Assembly: GCF_052113205.1 (NCBI RefSeq)
Contig: NZ_JBFRCU010000006.1
Location: 62,001-126,000, forward strand
Source: Inquilinus sp052113205
Lineage (GTDB): Bacteria; Pseudomonadota; Alphaproteobacteria; DSM-16000; Inquilinaceae
DNA: 64,000 nucleotides
Direction: 5' to 3'
Of the stretch, positions 17,618 to 25,943 are shown piece by piece (position 1 is the stretch's first letter; every line of letters starts with the position of its first letter). A program made the position numbers and the translations under genes. The notes below the pieces were generated by a model. That model had not been told where the DNA came from and ran no database searches. It worked only from the letters and a program-made list of their open reading frames with translations.

Positions 17618-18718
17618 ATGGCGGTCGATTTGGGCAAGAGGCTGGCGGCGCTGCGTGGCAAGATGCGGGAGGCGGGCGTCGACCTCGTCGCGCTCGGGCC
17701 CGGCTCGCACATGCAATGGGCGGCCGGCTTCCACCCGCATGCCGACGAGCGGCCCTGCCTGCTGCTGATCGGGCCGGAGCGCGAGGCCTTCCTGATGCCG
17801 GTGCTGAACGCCGAGGGTTCGCGCGAGGAAACGGCGATCGCCTTCCACACCTGGGACGATGCCGTCGGGCCGGACGCAGCGCTGGCCGCTGCCCTCGCCG
17901 ATGTCGGCGCGGCCCAGGCCGGGCATGTGGTGCTGGACGAGACCATGCGGGCCGACTTCGCGTTGCTGCTGCTCGGCGTGCTGCCCGGCGCGCGGCACAG
18001 CTTCACCGACGGCACCATCGGCGCCCTGCGCATGCGCAAGGATGCCGCCGAATTCGCCAAGCTGAAGATGAATGCCGGCATCGCCGACCGCGCCATTCAG
18101 GCGGCCTTCGCCGCGGCCCGGCCGGGCATGACCGAGCTGGAGCTGGCGGCGGTGATCAAGGACCACTTCAGCTCGGAGGGCGCGTCGCCGCAGTTCTGGA
18201 TCGTCGGCGGCGGCGGCAACGGCGCCTTCCCGCACCACCAGACCGGCGGGCGCCGGCTGGAGGAGGGCGACGCCGTGGTCGTCGACATCGGCGGCCGCAA
18301 GGACGGCTTCCCCAGCGACATCACCCGCATGGTCGCGATCGGCCGCCCGCCGGAGGGCTACGGCCAGATCCACACCATCGTCGAGAAGGCGGTGCAGGCG
18401 GCGCTGAAGGCCGCGAGGCCCGGCGTGCCGGCCAAGGAGGTCGACGCGGCCGCCCGGCGCGTCATCGCCGATGCCGGCTATGGCGACTACTTCGTTCACC
18501 GCACCGGCCACGGCATGGGCATCGACGGCCACGAGCCGCCCTACATCACCGCCACCTCCGAGACGGTGCTGGAGGAGGGCATGGTGTTCTCGATCGAGCC
18601 CGGCATCTACATCCCCGGCCGCTTCGGCATCCGGCTCGAGGAGATCGTGATCCTGCGCGAGGACGGGCCGGAGATCCTGTCCACCCTGCCGCGCGACCTG
18701 CACGTGGTGCGGGTGTGA
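17618..18718 (+). CDS. M24-family peptidase, Xaa-Pro aminopeptidase-like
   Basis: A 366-residue two-domain pita-bread metallopeptidase. The N-terminal creatinase-like domain covers about residues 1-140. The catalytic domain holds the metal ligands in DAVVVDIGGRKDGFPSDITRM (two Asp), HRTGHGMGIDGHEPPY (His), FSIEPGIY (Glu) and GIRLEEIVIL (Glu). It probably removes the residue before proline. It is last gene of the peptidase run and ends before a type A repeat that separates it from the convergent ectoine locus. Confidence 0.92.
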   Translation: MAVDLGKRLAALRGKMREAGVDLVALGPGSHMQWAAGFHPHADERPCLLLIGPEREAFLMPVLNAEGSREETAIAFHTWDDAVGPDAALAAALADVGAAQAGHVVLDETMRADFALLLLGVLPGARHSFTDGTIGALRMRKDAAEFAKLKMNAGIADRAIQAAFAAARPGMTELELAAVIKDHFSSEGASPQFWIVGGGGNGAFPHHQTGGRRLEEGDAVVVDIGGRKDGFPSDITRMVAIGRPPEGYGQIHTIVEKAVQAALKAARPGVPAKEVDAAARRVIADAGYGDYFVHRTGHGMGIDGHEPPYITATSETVLEEGMVFSIEPGIYIPGRFGIRLEEIVILREDGPEILSTLPRDLHVVRV

Positions 18719-18753
18719 TAGGGACAGGCAAGAGGGCAGAGCTCAACTTTTAT

Positions 18754-18831
18754 TGTCATTGCCGGGCTTGGCCCGGCAATCCAGAAGATGTCGACAGTCT
18801 CTGGATGCCCTCGTCAAACCCGGGCATGACA
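18754..18831. repeat. REP-like dispersed repeat, type A, between convergent genes
   Basis: TGTCAT...ATGACA arms enclose a TTGCCGGGC/GCCCGGCAA hairpin and a second, partly decayed hairpin. It lies between the stops at 18718 and 18855 and may act as a bidirectional terminator. Confidence 0.85.
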
Positions 18832-18854
18832 ATTATATAGGGAGCTCTGAGTAC

Positions 18855-19976
18855 TTAAGCCTCTCGCTCGCCTGTCCACTTCGAATCCGGCACCACCACC
18901 AGCTTGCCGACGAAGCCCTTGGCCATGAAGTCGGCCTGGGCGCGGTGGAAGTCGGACAGGCGGTAGACGCCGCCGACCAGCGGCTTCAGCTTGCCCTCCT
19001 CGATGTAGCGCACCAGCCGGCGGAAGGCGCCGCGGGTGCCCTGGGACGAGCCGTGCAGCTCCAGGTGCTTCAGGTACATGGTCCGCAGGTCCAACTGCAC
19101 CACCGGCCCGGCGATGGCGCCGGCGGTGGTGTAGCGCCCCTCCGGCCGCAGGATGCGCAGCAGGTCGTTGAACATCGCCCCGCCGACCAGGTCGGCGACG
19201 ACGTCGATCGGCCGGCCCTTGGTGGCGCGTTCGACCGCCGAGACCAGGTCGCCGGCGTCGCGGGTGACCACCGCCTCGGCGCCGATCGCCAGCACCGCCG
19301 CCTCCTTGCCGCGTCCGACCACGGCATAGGGGATGGCACCGCGGGCGCGGCACAGCTGGACGATGCCGGAGCCGACGCCGCCCGAGGCGCCGGTGACCAG
19401 CACGCGCTCGCCCGCCGCCACCCGGGCACGGTCCAGCATGTGCTCGCCGGTCAGGTAGGCGCAGCAGAAGGTGGCCAGCTCGACATCGCTCATCGGCGTG
19501 TCGACGCGATGGGCGTGGTCGGCCGGCAGCGCCATGTACTCGGCATAGCCGCCGTCGCGGCCATGGCCCATGTAGTCGATGTCGGCCAGGCTGTCGTCGT
19601 CGCGGTTGTAGATGCTGAAATCGACCATCACCCGCTCGCCGATCCGCGCTGCCGGCACGCCGGTGCCGACCGCGACGATGCGGCCGACCGTGTCGGTGCC
19701 CTGGATGCGCGGGAAGGTCAGGGTCGACCGGTCGCCGCGGCCGCGCCAGCTCGACACCGCCTCCGGGTCCGCCTCGGTGCCGTAGGCGCCTTCGCGGACC
19801 CAGACATCGGTGTTGTTCATGCCGCAGGCCGCGACCTCGATCAGCACCTCGCCGGCCGCCGGCTTCGGCACCGGCACGTCGTCGCGATGGACCAGCTTGT
19901 CGGGCCCGCCATGGCCGGTCAGGACCACGGCGCGCATGGTGGGGGGGATGGTTTCGGCGATCATGGCGTCGCTCAC
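18855..19976 (-). CDS. MDR-superfamily oxidoreductase (alcohol dehydrogenase/quinone reductase-like), coupled to doeD
   Basis: A 373-residue medium-chain dehydrogenase. The GTG at 19976 was chosen because it overlaps the doeD stop by four bases (GTGA) with GGGAG just upstream; an ATG at 19964 is the alternative. The GroES-like half has VAACGMNNTDVW. The usual zinc-binding Gly-His-Glu is replaced by IQGTDTVGRI and no four-cysteine lobe is seen, so it is probably zinc-independent. The Rossmann motif VTGASGGVGSGIVQLC is clear. Tail position in the doeX-doeC-doeD arm suggests it handles an aldehyde or ketone from ectoine breakdown, but it is not one of the core ectoine enzymes. Confidence 0.85.
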   Translation of the reverse strand: MSDAMIAETIPPTMRAVVLTGHGGPDKLVHRDDVPVPKPAAGEVLIEVAACGMNNTDVWVREGAYGTEADPEAVSSWRGRGDRSTLTFPRIQGTDTVGRIVAVGTGVPAARIGERVMVDFSIYNRDDDSLADIDYMGHGRDGGYAEYMALPADHAHRVDTPMSDVELATFCCAYLTGEHMLDRARVAAGERVLVTGASGGVGSGIVQLCRARGAIPYAVVGRGKEAAVLAIGAEAVVTRDAGDLVSAVERATKGRPIDVVADLVGGAMFNDLLRILRPEGRYTTAGAIAGPVVQLDLRTMYLKHLELHGSSQGTRGAFRRLVRYIEEGKLKPLVGGVYRLSDFHRAQADFMAKGFVGKLVVVPDSKWTGEREA

Positions 19977-21352
19977 AGCTCCCTCGCCACCGACTCGACG
20001 GCGCCGGTCACGGCCTTGACCACGATGTCGGCCTCGTCGCGGGTCAGGCACAGCGGCGGGGCGAAGCCCAGGATATCGCCCTGCGGCAAAGCGCGGGTGA
20101 TCACGCCGCGGGCCAGCGTCGCCGCGTAGATCCGCGGGCCGACCTTCAGCGCCGGGTCGAAATACACCCGGTCGTCCTTGTCGGCCACGAACTCGACCGC
20201 TGCCGCGAGGCCCTCGCCGCGCACCTCGCCGACGATGCGATGGCCGGCCAGGGCGTCGGTCAGCGCCTGCTTGAAATAGGCCCCGGTCTCCTTCGCGTTC
20301 TCGACCAGCCCCAGGCTGTCGACCAGCTCCAGGTTGGCGATCGCCGCGGCGGTGCACAGCGGGTGCGAGGAATAGGTCCAGCCATGGCCGATGGCGCCGA
20401 GCGTATCGGACCCCTTCTCCAGGATCTTCCACACCTTCTCCGACACGATCACGCCGGACAGCGGGGCATAGGCCGAGGTCAGGCCCTTGGCGATGGTGAT
20501 CAGGTCCGGCTTGATGCCGTAGTGGTCGGACCCGAACATCGACCCCAACCGGCCGAAGCCGGTGATGACCTCGTCGGCGATCAGCAGCACGTCGTATTTG
20601 GCCAGGACAGCCTGGATCTTCTCCCAATAGCCGGCTGGCGGCGGCACCAGCCCGCCGGTGCCCAGGATCGGCTCGCCGATGAACGCGGCCACCGTCTCCG
20701 GCCCCTCGGCCAGGATCAGCTCCTCCAGCCGGTCCGCGCAGGCTTGGGAGAACTGCTCCTCGCTCAGCGACCGGTCCTCACGGCGGTAGTAATAGGGCGC
20801 GTCGGTGTGCAGCACCTGGGCCAGCGGCAGGTCGAAGGCCTTGTGGAACAGCTCGAGCCCGGTGAGGCTGCCGGTCATCAGGCCGGAGCCGTGATAGCCG
20901 CGCCAGCGCGAGATGATCTTCTTCTTCTTGGTCCGGCCCAGGATGTTGTTGATGTACCAGACCAGCTTGACATTGGTCTCGTTGGCGTCGGACCCGCCGA
21001 GGCCGAAGAACACCCGCGACATGCCGGCCGGTGCGCGGTCGATGATCATCTTGGCCAGGCGGATCGACGGCTCGCTGCCGTGGCCGACATAGGCGTGGTA
21101 ATAGGCCAGCTCATGCGCCTGGGCGGCGATCGCGTCGGCGATCTCGCGGCGGCCGTAGCCGACATTGACGCAATAGAGGCCGGCAAAGGCATCCAGGCTG
21201 CGCTTGCCGTCGCGGTCGGTGATGTACACGCCCTCGCCGCCGGTGATGATCCGGTTCGGCGTCTCACCCCGCGCATGGGCCGCCATATGGGTCGACGGGT
21301 GGAAGAAGTGATCGCGATCCCAGGCGTCGAGTTCGTTGCCGCGAAGGGCCAT
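19973..21352 (-). CDS. doeD: Diaminobutyrate transaminase of ectoine catabolism (class III PLP aminotransferase)
   Basis: A 459-residue class III aminotransferase expected to turn L-2,4-diaminobutyrate into aspartate semialdehyde. Class features are FFGLGGSDANETNVKL (about 115-130), RWRGYHGSG, the Asp of LLIADEVITGFGR and the PLP lysine Lys289 in TIAKGLTS. Sequence alone would allow any omega-transaminase. The DoeD assignment comes from its place between doeC and the rest of the ectoine locus. It is 30 bp downstream of doeC and overlaps the next gene by four bases. Confidence 0.88.
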   Translation of the reverse strand: MALRGNELDAWDRDHFFHPSTHMAAHARGETPNRIITGGEGVYITDRDGKRSLDAFAGLYCVNVGYGRREIADAIAAQAHELAYYHAYVGHGSEPSIRLAKMIIDRAPAGMSRVFFGLGGSDANETNVKLVWYINNILGRTKKKKIISRWRGYHGSGLMTGSLTGLELFHKAFDLPLAQVLHTDAPYYYRREDRSLSEEQFSQACADRLEELILAEGPETVAAFIGEPILGTGGLVPPPAGYWEKIQAVLAKYDVLLIADEVITGFGRLGSMFGSDHYGIKPDLITIAKGLTSAYAPLSGVIVSEKVWKILEKGSDTLGAIGHGWTYSSHPLCTAAAIANLELVDSLGLVENAKETGAYFKQALTDALAGHRIVGEVRGEGLAAAVEFVADKDDRVYFDPALKVGPRIYAATLARGVITRALPQGDILGFAPPLCLTRDEADIVVKAVTGAVESVAREL

Positions 21353-21382
21353 CGGGGTTCTCCTTGAACGAGGGGCGGGCGC

Positions 21383-22876
21383 TCAGGCGGCGTCCAGACA
21401 CAGATATTTGAGCTCGGTGAAGGCCTCGATGCCGTGGCGCGAGCCTTCGCGGCCGAGGCCGGACTGCTTGGTGCCGCCGAACGGGATCGGGGCGCCGGTG
21501 ATCTTGACCCGGTTGACCGCGACCATGCCGTAGTCGAGGGAGCGGCCCAACCGCAGCATGCGGCCGCCGTCGCGGGTGACGACATAGGCCACCAGCCCGT
21601 ATTCGGTGTCGTTGGCGCGGGCGATCACCTCGTCCTCGGCATCGAAGGCGGTGACGGCGGCGACCGGGGCGAAGGTCTCCTCGCGCATGATCGCGGCGTC
21701 GTCCGGCACATCGGCCAGCACGGTCGGGGCGAAGAACAGCGGCCCGGCGGAATGGACATCGCCGCCGGCCAGGCAGCGGGCCCCGCGCGCCACGGCGTCC
21801 TGGACATGCTCCGCCGCCTTGGCCACCGCGCGGCCATGCATCAACGGCCCGATCTCGGTCCCGGCATCGAGGCCGTTGCCGACCTTCAGCGCCGCCACCC
21901 GCTTGGCGAAGGCCGTGCAGAAGGCGGCATAGACCGGCCGCTCGACATAGATCCGGTTGGCGGCCAGGCAGTCCTGGCCCGAGGTCGCGAATTTGGCGTC
22001 GATCGCGATCGACACGGCGCGGTCCAGATCGGCATCGGCGAAGACGATCAGCGGCGCATGGCCGCCGAGTTCCAGCTGCAAGCGCTTGATCGTCGGGGCG
22101 CAGCGCTCGGCGATCAGCCGGCCGATCTCCGTCGACCCGGTGAAGCTGACCGCCCGCACCCGCTTGTCGGCGCAGATCCGGCCGACGATCGGCTCCGGGT
22201 CACCGGTGACGATGTTCAGGACCCCGGCGGGGATGCCGGCACGCTCCGCCAGCTCGGCCAGCGCCAGGGCCGACAGCGGTGTCTGCGACGACGGATGCGC
22301 CACCACGGTGCAGCCGGCGGCCAGGGCGGCCGCGGCCTTGCGGGTCAGCATGGCGCAGGGGAAGTTCCACGGCGTGGCGATGCCGATGACGCCCAGCGGC
22401 TCGCGCCGCACCATCATCTCGGCGCCGGGCAGATGGCTGGTGACGGATTCGACGTTCAGGCGCTTGGCCTCCTCGGCGAACCATTCGACGAAGCCGGCGC
22501 CGTAGTCGATCTCGCCGCGCGATTCCGCCAGCGGCTTGCCCTGCTCCAGTGTCATCAGCAGGGCCAGGTCCTCCTTGGCCGCAAGGATTCGGTCGAACCA
22601 GTTGCGCAGCTTCGCCGCTCGCTCCTGCGGCAGCAGCGCCCGCCAGGCCGGGAAGGCGGCCTCGGCGGCGGCGATGGCACGATCCGCCTCGGCCGCGCCC
22701 AGCCGGGCGACGCGGGCGACGGTGGTACCGGTGGCGGGGTCGACGACCTCGAACACCGCGCCATTGGCGGCGGCGGTCCAGCGGCCGTCGACATAGGCCA
22801 GCTCGCGCAGCAGCCGGCGATCGGTCAGGCGGCCCAGCGCGTCATGCTGGCTGGGCCGGGTGGCGAGGGCGGTCAT
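21383..22876 (-). CDS. doeC: Aspartate-semialdehyde/succinate-semialdehyde dehydrogenase of ectoine catabolism
   Basis: A 497-residue aldehyde dehydrogenase that should oxidise aspartate semialdehyde to aspartate, the last step of ectoine breakdown. The ATG at 22876 has GGAGG eight bases upstream; a TTG 18 bp earlier was rejected. Catalytic Glu269 (LELGGHAPLIVFAD) and Cys303 (SGQDCLAANR) are present. Unusually, the conserved cofactor-binding Lys-Pro-x-Glu reads His194-Pro-Ser-Ser197, whereas the paralogue at 11961 has the normal KPSE. It is second gene of the leftward arm, after doeX. Confidence 0.88.
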   Translation of the reverse strand: MTALATRPSQHDALGRLTDRRLLRELAYVDGRWTAAANGAVFEVVDPATGTTVARVARLGAAEADRAIAAAEAAFPAWRALLPQERAAKLRNWFDRILAAKEDLALLMTLEQGKPLAESRGEIDYGAGFVEWFAEEAKRLNVESVTSHLPGAEMMVRREPLGVIGIATPWNFPCAMLTRKAAAALAAGCTVVAHPSSQTPLSALALAELAERAGIPAGVLNIVTGDPEPIVGRICADKRVRAVSFTGSTEIGRLIAERCAPTIKRLQLELGGHAPLIVFADADLDRAVSIAIDAKFATSGQDCLAANRIYVERPVYAAFCTAFAKRVAALKVGNGLDAGTEIGPLMHGRAVAKAAEHVQDAVARGARCLAGGDVHSAGPLFFAPTVLADVPDDAAIMREETFAPVAAVTAFDAEDEVIARANDTEYGLVAYVVTRDGGRMLRLGRSLDYGMVAVNRVKITGAPIPFGGTKQSGLGREGSRHGIEAFTELKYLCLDAA

Positions 22877-23003
22877 CGGCTGAGCCTCCGTCAAGGGCGA
22901 TGCCGCCAGGGTAGGGGGAGAGCAGGGGAGAAGGAGGCTGTTTGCAGGGGCGGCGGGAGACCAAGTCTCTTGGAGCGATGCGCAGGCGAGAGAGTCTCTC
23001 CGC

Positions 23004-23510
23004 CTACGTCCCGTCCGCTCCCGCCAGCACCTCCACCGGCACCGTCACGTCGTCCTTCACCGTTCGCGTGACGATGTAGGTGAAGTACCGGTCGATGCCG
23101 ATCTCCTCCTCCAGCAGCCGGTCGATCAGCCGCTGATAGCCGTCGATGTCGCGCGCCACCACCTTCAGCAGATAGTCGATGCCGCCGCCCAGCGACCAGC
23201 AGGCCACCACCTCCGGCACCGCCTTCACCGCCCGCTCGAACCGGTCGAAATCGGCCTGGCGGTGGGCACCCAGCGTGATCTCGACGAACACCATGGCGAA
23301 GGGCGCGATCCGGCGCAGCGCCAGCCGGGCGTGGTAGCCGGAGATCACGCCCTCGCGCTGAAGCCGGTGCAGCCGGGTCCAGCACGGCGTCGGCGACAGC
23401 CCGACCTTCTCGGCCAGGGCCAGCTTGGTGATGCGCCCGTCGCGCTGGATCTCGGCCAGGATGCGCAGGTCGATCGGGTCGAGCTTGACGGAGGACATGG
23501 CGGAAACCAT
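23004..23510 (-). CDS. doeX: Lrp/AsnC-family regulator of the ectoine locus
   Basis: A 168-residue Lrp-type protein: helix-turn-helix in LDPIDLRILAEIQRDGRITK and LALAEKVGLSPTPCWTRLHRL, then a RAM ligand domain. AsnC-type DoeX proteins accompany ectoine catabolic genes and are reported to respond to diaminobutyrate-derived compounds. It heads the leftward arm (doeX-doeC-doeD) and diverges from enuR. Neither possible start (23510 or 23498) has a strong ribosome site; the first is given. Confidence 0.88.
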   Translation of the reverse strand: MVSAMSSVKLDPIDLRILAEIQRDGRITKLALAEKVGLSPTPCWTRLHRLQREGVISGYHARLALRRIAPFAMVFVEITLGAHRQADFDRFERAVKAVPEVVACWSLGGGIDYLLKVVARDIDGYQRLIDRLLEEEIGIDRYFTYIVTRTVKDDVTVPVEVLAGADGT

Positions 23511-23564
23511 GCCGTTGTGTAAATCGGGTTGTCAATTGAACTGATCTTGGATCACAGTCCAATC
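23511..23564. promoter_or_regulatory. Divergent doeX/enuR promoter region
   Basis: Only 54 bp separate the two regulator genes, so their promoters must overlap. It is AT-rich compared with its surroundings and contains the imperfect dyad ACTGATC-TTGG-ATCACAGT (23540-23558), a candidate site for EnuR or DoeX. TTGTCAATTG lies at 23529-23538. Confidence 0.5.
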
Positions 23565-24971
23565 ATGACAATGTGGCAACCCGACCCCGCCGCCCTGCGG
23601 CGGCCCGCCTATCTCTCCCTGGCCGACCAGATCGCGCGGGCGATCTCGGATGGCCGGCTGCAGCCAGGCGAGCGGCTGGCGACGCACCGGCACATGGCCG
23701 AGACGCTGGAGCTGTCGGTGCAGACCGTCAGTCGGGCCTATGAGGAGCTGATCCGCCGCGGCCTGATCTCCGGCGAGACCGGGCGCGGCACCTTCATCCG
23801 CGCGCCGCAGCGCGAGCCCGTGCCGCCCTACATCCCCGAGCGGCTGAGCGAGGTGATCGATCTCTCGATCCTGAAGCCGGTGGTGTGCGAGACCCGTCAC
23901 ATCGACGCGATGAAGGCGGCGCTGCATGCGCTGGCGGACGATCTGCCGCATTCCGCCGTGCTGTCCTTCCGCCCGAACACGCTGTTCGCCCGCCACCGCC
24001 GTGTGGCGCAGGGCTGGCTGCGCGAGCAGTGCGGGGTTGAGGCCACGCCCGGCGCCATCCACCTGACCAACGGCGCCACCGCCGGCATGACCATCGCCCT
24101 GATGGCCGCGGCCCCGCCGGGGTCCACCGTGGTGACCGAGGCGGTCGGCCACCACACGCTGGTGCCGCTGGCCGCCTATCTCGGCCTGCGGCTGCGCGGC
24201 GTGGCGATCGATGCCGAGGGCGTGATCCCCGAGGCGCTGGACGAGGCCTGCAGCGAGGGCGACGTCCGCGCCCTGTTCGTGATGCCGAACCCGATCAACG
24301 CCACCGCCAGCCTAATGGGCGCGGCGCGGCGGGCCGGGATCGTCGAGGTGGCGCGCCGCCACGGCCTGCAGATCATCGAGAACGACGTGCTGGCGCCGCT
24401 GTTGAGCGAGCGGCTGCCGCCGCTGGCCGCCCTGGCGCCGGAGCGCACGCTGTACGTCACCACCTTCACCAAATGCGTGATGCCGGGGCTGCGCGCCGGC
24501 TATCTGGTGGTGCCGGACCGGCTGGGGCCGGGCGTGGCCAACCGCAGCCTGGTGACCAGCTGGATGGCGACCGGGCTGATCGCCGAGCTGGCCGCGCGCT
24601 GGGTCGAGAACGGCACGGCGTCGGAGCTGGTGCGCTGGCAGGTCGAGGCGATTCGCGGCCGCCAGGCGATCGCCGCTGAGCTGCTGGCCGGCATCCCGCA
24701 CAAGGCCCATCCGGAGGGGCTGCATGTCTGGCTGCCGCTGGGCGAGGGGCGGTCGGAGGAGGAGTTCGTGTCGCATGCCCGGCTGCAGGGCGTGGCGATC
24801 GCGCCCGGCGCCTCGTTCGCGATCGGGGGCGCCAGCGAGGGCGGCATGGACCGGCAGCCGGCGGTGCGGATCTCGGTCGGCTCGACCACGCCCGAGCAGC
24901 TGCGCGACGGGCTGAAGATCGTCGTCAGCCTGCTGCAGGGCGAGCCGGAGCCGGTGCTGCTGGCGATGTAG
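23565..24971 (+). CDS. enuR: MocR-type GntR/aminotransferase regulator of ectoine catabolism
   Basis: A 468-residue MocR protein. The N-terminal winged helix (about residues 10-75, LSLADQIARAISDGRLQPGE to LISGETGRGTFI) is joined to a fold-type I aminotransferase domain. The PLP lysine is Lys303 in TTFTKCVMPGLRAGYL, one off from the functional Lys302 I recall for Ruegeria EnuR. In characterised EnuR the ectoine intermediate N-alpha-acetyl-diaminobutyrate reacts with PLP and relieves repression. Its position, divergent from doeX and upstream of ehuABCD-eutABCDE, supports the assignment. Confidence 0.9.
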   Translation: MTMWQPDPAALRRPAYLSLADQIARAISDGRLQPGERLATHRHMAETLELSVQTVSRAYEELIRRGLISGETGRGTFIRAPQREPVPPYIPERLSEVIDLSILKPVVCETRHIDAMKAALHALADDLPHSAVLSFRPNTLFARHRRVAQGWLREQCGVEATPGAIHLTNGATAGMTIALMAAAPPGSTVVTEAVGHHTLVPLAAYLGLRLRGVAIDAEGVIPEALDEACSEGDVRALFVMPNPINATASLMGAARRAGIVEVARRHGLQIIENDVLAPLLSERLPPLAALAPERTLYVTTFTKCVMPGLRAGYLVVPDRLGPGVANRSLVTSWMATGLIAELAARWVENGTASELVRWQVEAIRGRQAIAAELLAGIPHKAHPEGLHVWLPLGEGRSEEEFVSHARLQGVAIAPGASFAIGGASEGGMDRQPAVRISVGSTTPEQLRDGLKIVVSLLQGEPEPVLLAM

Positions 24972-25015
24972 CAACCGGCAAGCCACTGCCTAAGGAATCA
25001 TCACGGCAGATGAGA

Positions 25016-25060
25016 TTGTACTGATTTATTTTTCCATTTGACATGATTTTGTCTCCCTTC
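25016..25060 (+). promoter_or_regulatory. Candidate promoter of the ehu-eut operon
   Basis: The 136-bp gap between enuR and ehuA is locally AT-rich (25013-25050) and contains TTGACA (25038-25043). No convincing -10 box is seen at standard spacing, so the exact start is unknown. EnuR is the expected repressor. Confidence 0.35.
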
Positions 25061-25107
25061 CATCGTTGGCAGCAACAGAGGCCCGTCGCCGCAACAGGGA
25101 GAGCGAC

Positions 25108-25905
25108 TTGGCGAACTCCGCATCCGACCCGTGCATCAGCGTCGAGGGCGTCACCAAGCGCTTCGGGCCGCTGACCGTCCTGAACGACCTGAATTTCACC
25201 GTGAAGCCGGGCGAGAAGCTGGCCCTGATCGGGCCGTCCGGCTCCGGGAAGACCACCATCCTGCGCATCCTGATGACGCTGGAGGAGATCAACGGCGGCC
25301 ATATCCGGATCGAAGGCGAGCAACTGTTCCACATGCCGCGGAACGGCGGGCTGGTGGCGGCCGATGACCGCCATCTGCACAAGATGCGCGCCAAGATCGG
25401 CATGGTGTTCCAGCTGTTCAACCTGTTCCCGCACAAATGCGTGCTGGACAACGTGACCCTGGCGCCGATCCTGACCGCCGGCGCCGACCGCAAGACCGCC
25501 GAGGCCCGGGCGATGGAGCTGCTCGAGCTGGTCGGCATGGCGGAGAAGGCCAAGGCGATGCCAGCGCAGCTGTCCGGCGGCCAGAAGCAGCGCGTGGCGA
25601 TCGCCCGCGCCTTGGCGCTGAAGCCGAAGATCATGCTGTTCGACGAGGTCACCTCGGCGCTCGACCCCGAGCTGGTCGAGGAGGTGCTGAACGTCATGCG
25701 CCGCCTGGCCGCCGAGACCGACATGACCATGCTGCTGGTCACCCACGAGATGAGCTTCGCCCACGACTTCGCCGACCGGGTCCTGTTCTTCGACCGCGGC
25801 CGGATCGTCGAGGAGGGGCCGCCGGACGAGATCTTCCGGCACCCGCGCGAGGAGCGGACCCAGACCTTCCTCAAGAAGATCATCGCCGCCGGCCAACGGA
25901 TCTGA
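25108..25905 (+). CDS. ehuA: Ectoine/hydroxyectoine ABC transporter ATP-binding protein
   Basis: A 265-residue polar-amino-acid-type ATPase. A TTG start at 25108 follows AGGGAGAG; a TTG at 25066 lacks a ribosome site. Walker A is GPSGSGKTT (about residue 38), the signature is QLSGGQKQRVAIARAL, Walker B is IMLFDEVTSALDPE and the switch His is in LVTHEMSFAHDF. It powers uptake through EhuC and EhuD. Family membership is certain; the Ehu identity depends on ehuB next door. Confidence 0.92.
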   Translation: MANSASDPCISVEGVTKRFGPLTVLNDLNFTVKPGEKLALIGPSGSGKTTILRILMTLEEINGGHIRIEGEQLFHMPRNGGLVAADDRHLHKMRAKIGMVFQLFNLFPHKCVLDNVTLAPILTAGADRKTAEARAMELLELVGMAEKAKAMPAQLSGGQKQRVAIARALALKPKIMLFDEVTSALDPELVEEVLNVMRRLAAETDMTMLLVTHEMSFAHDFADRVLFFDRGRIVEEGPPDEIFRHPREERTQTFLKKIIAAGQRI

Positions 25906-25943
25906 CCGCAGCGGCCCCCAAACGCAGAACAGGAGAGGCAAAC

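Noticed and set aside
16196..18703. An 835-codon open frame on the minus strand
   Set aside because: It is antisense to the isoaspartyl peptidase and M24 peptidase genes, whose active-site motifs are intact; the mirror product has biased composition only.
21383..22876. GabD (GABA pathway) for the aldehyde dehydrogenase and transaminase pair
   Set aside because: Sequence similarity alone permits GabD/GabT, but position beside doeX, enuR, ehu and eut genes makes DoeC/DoeD the better assignment.
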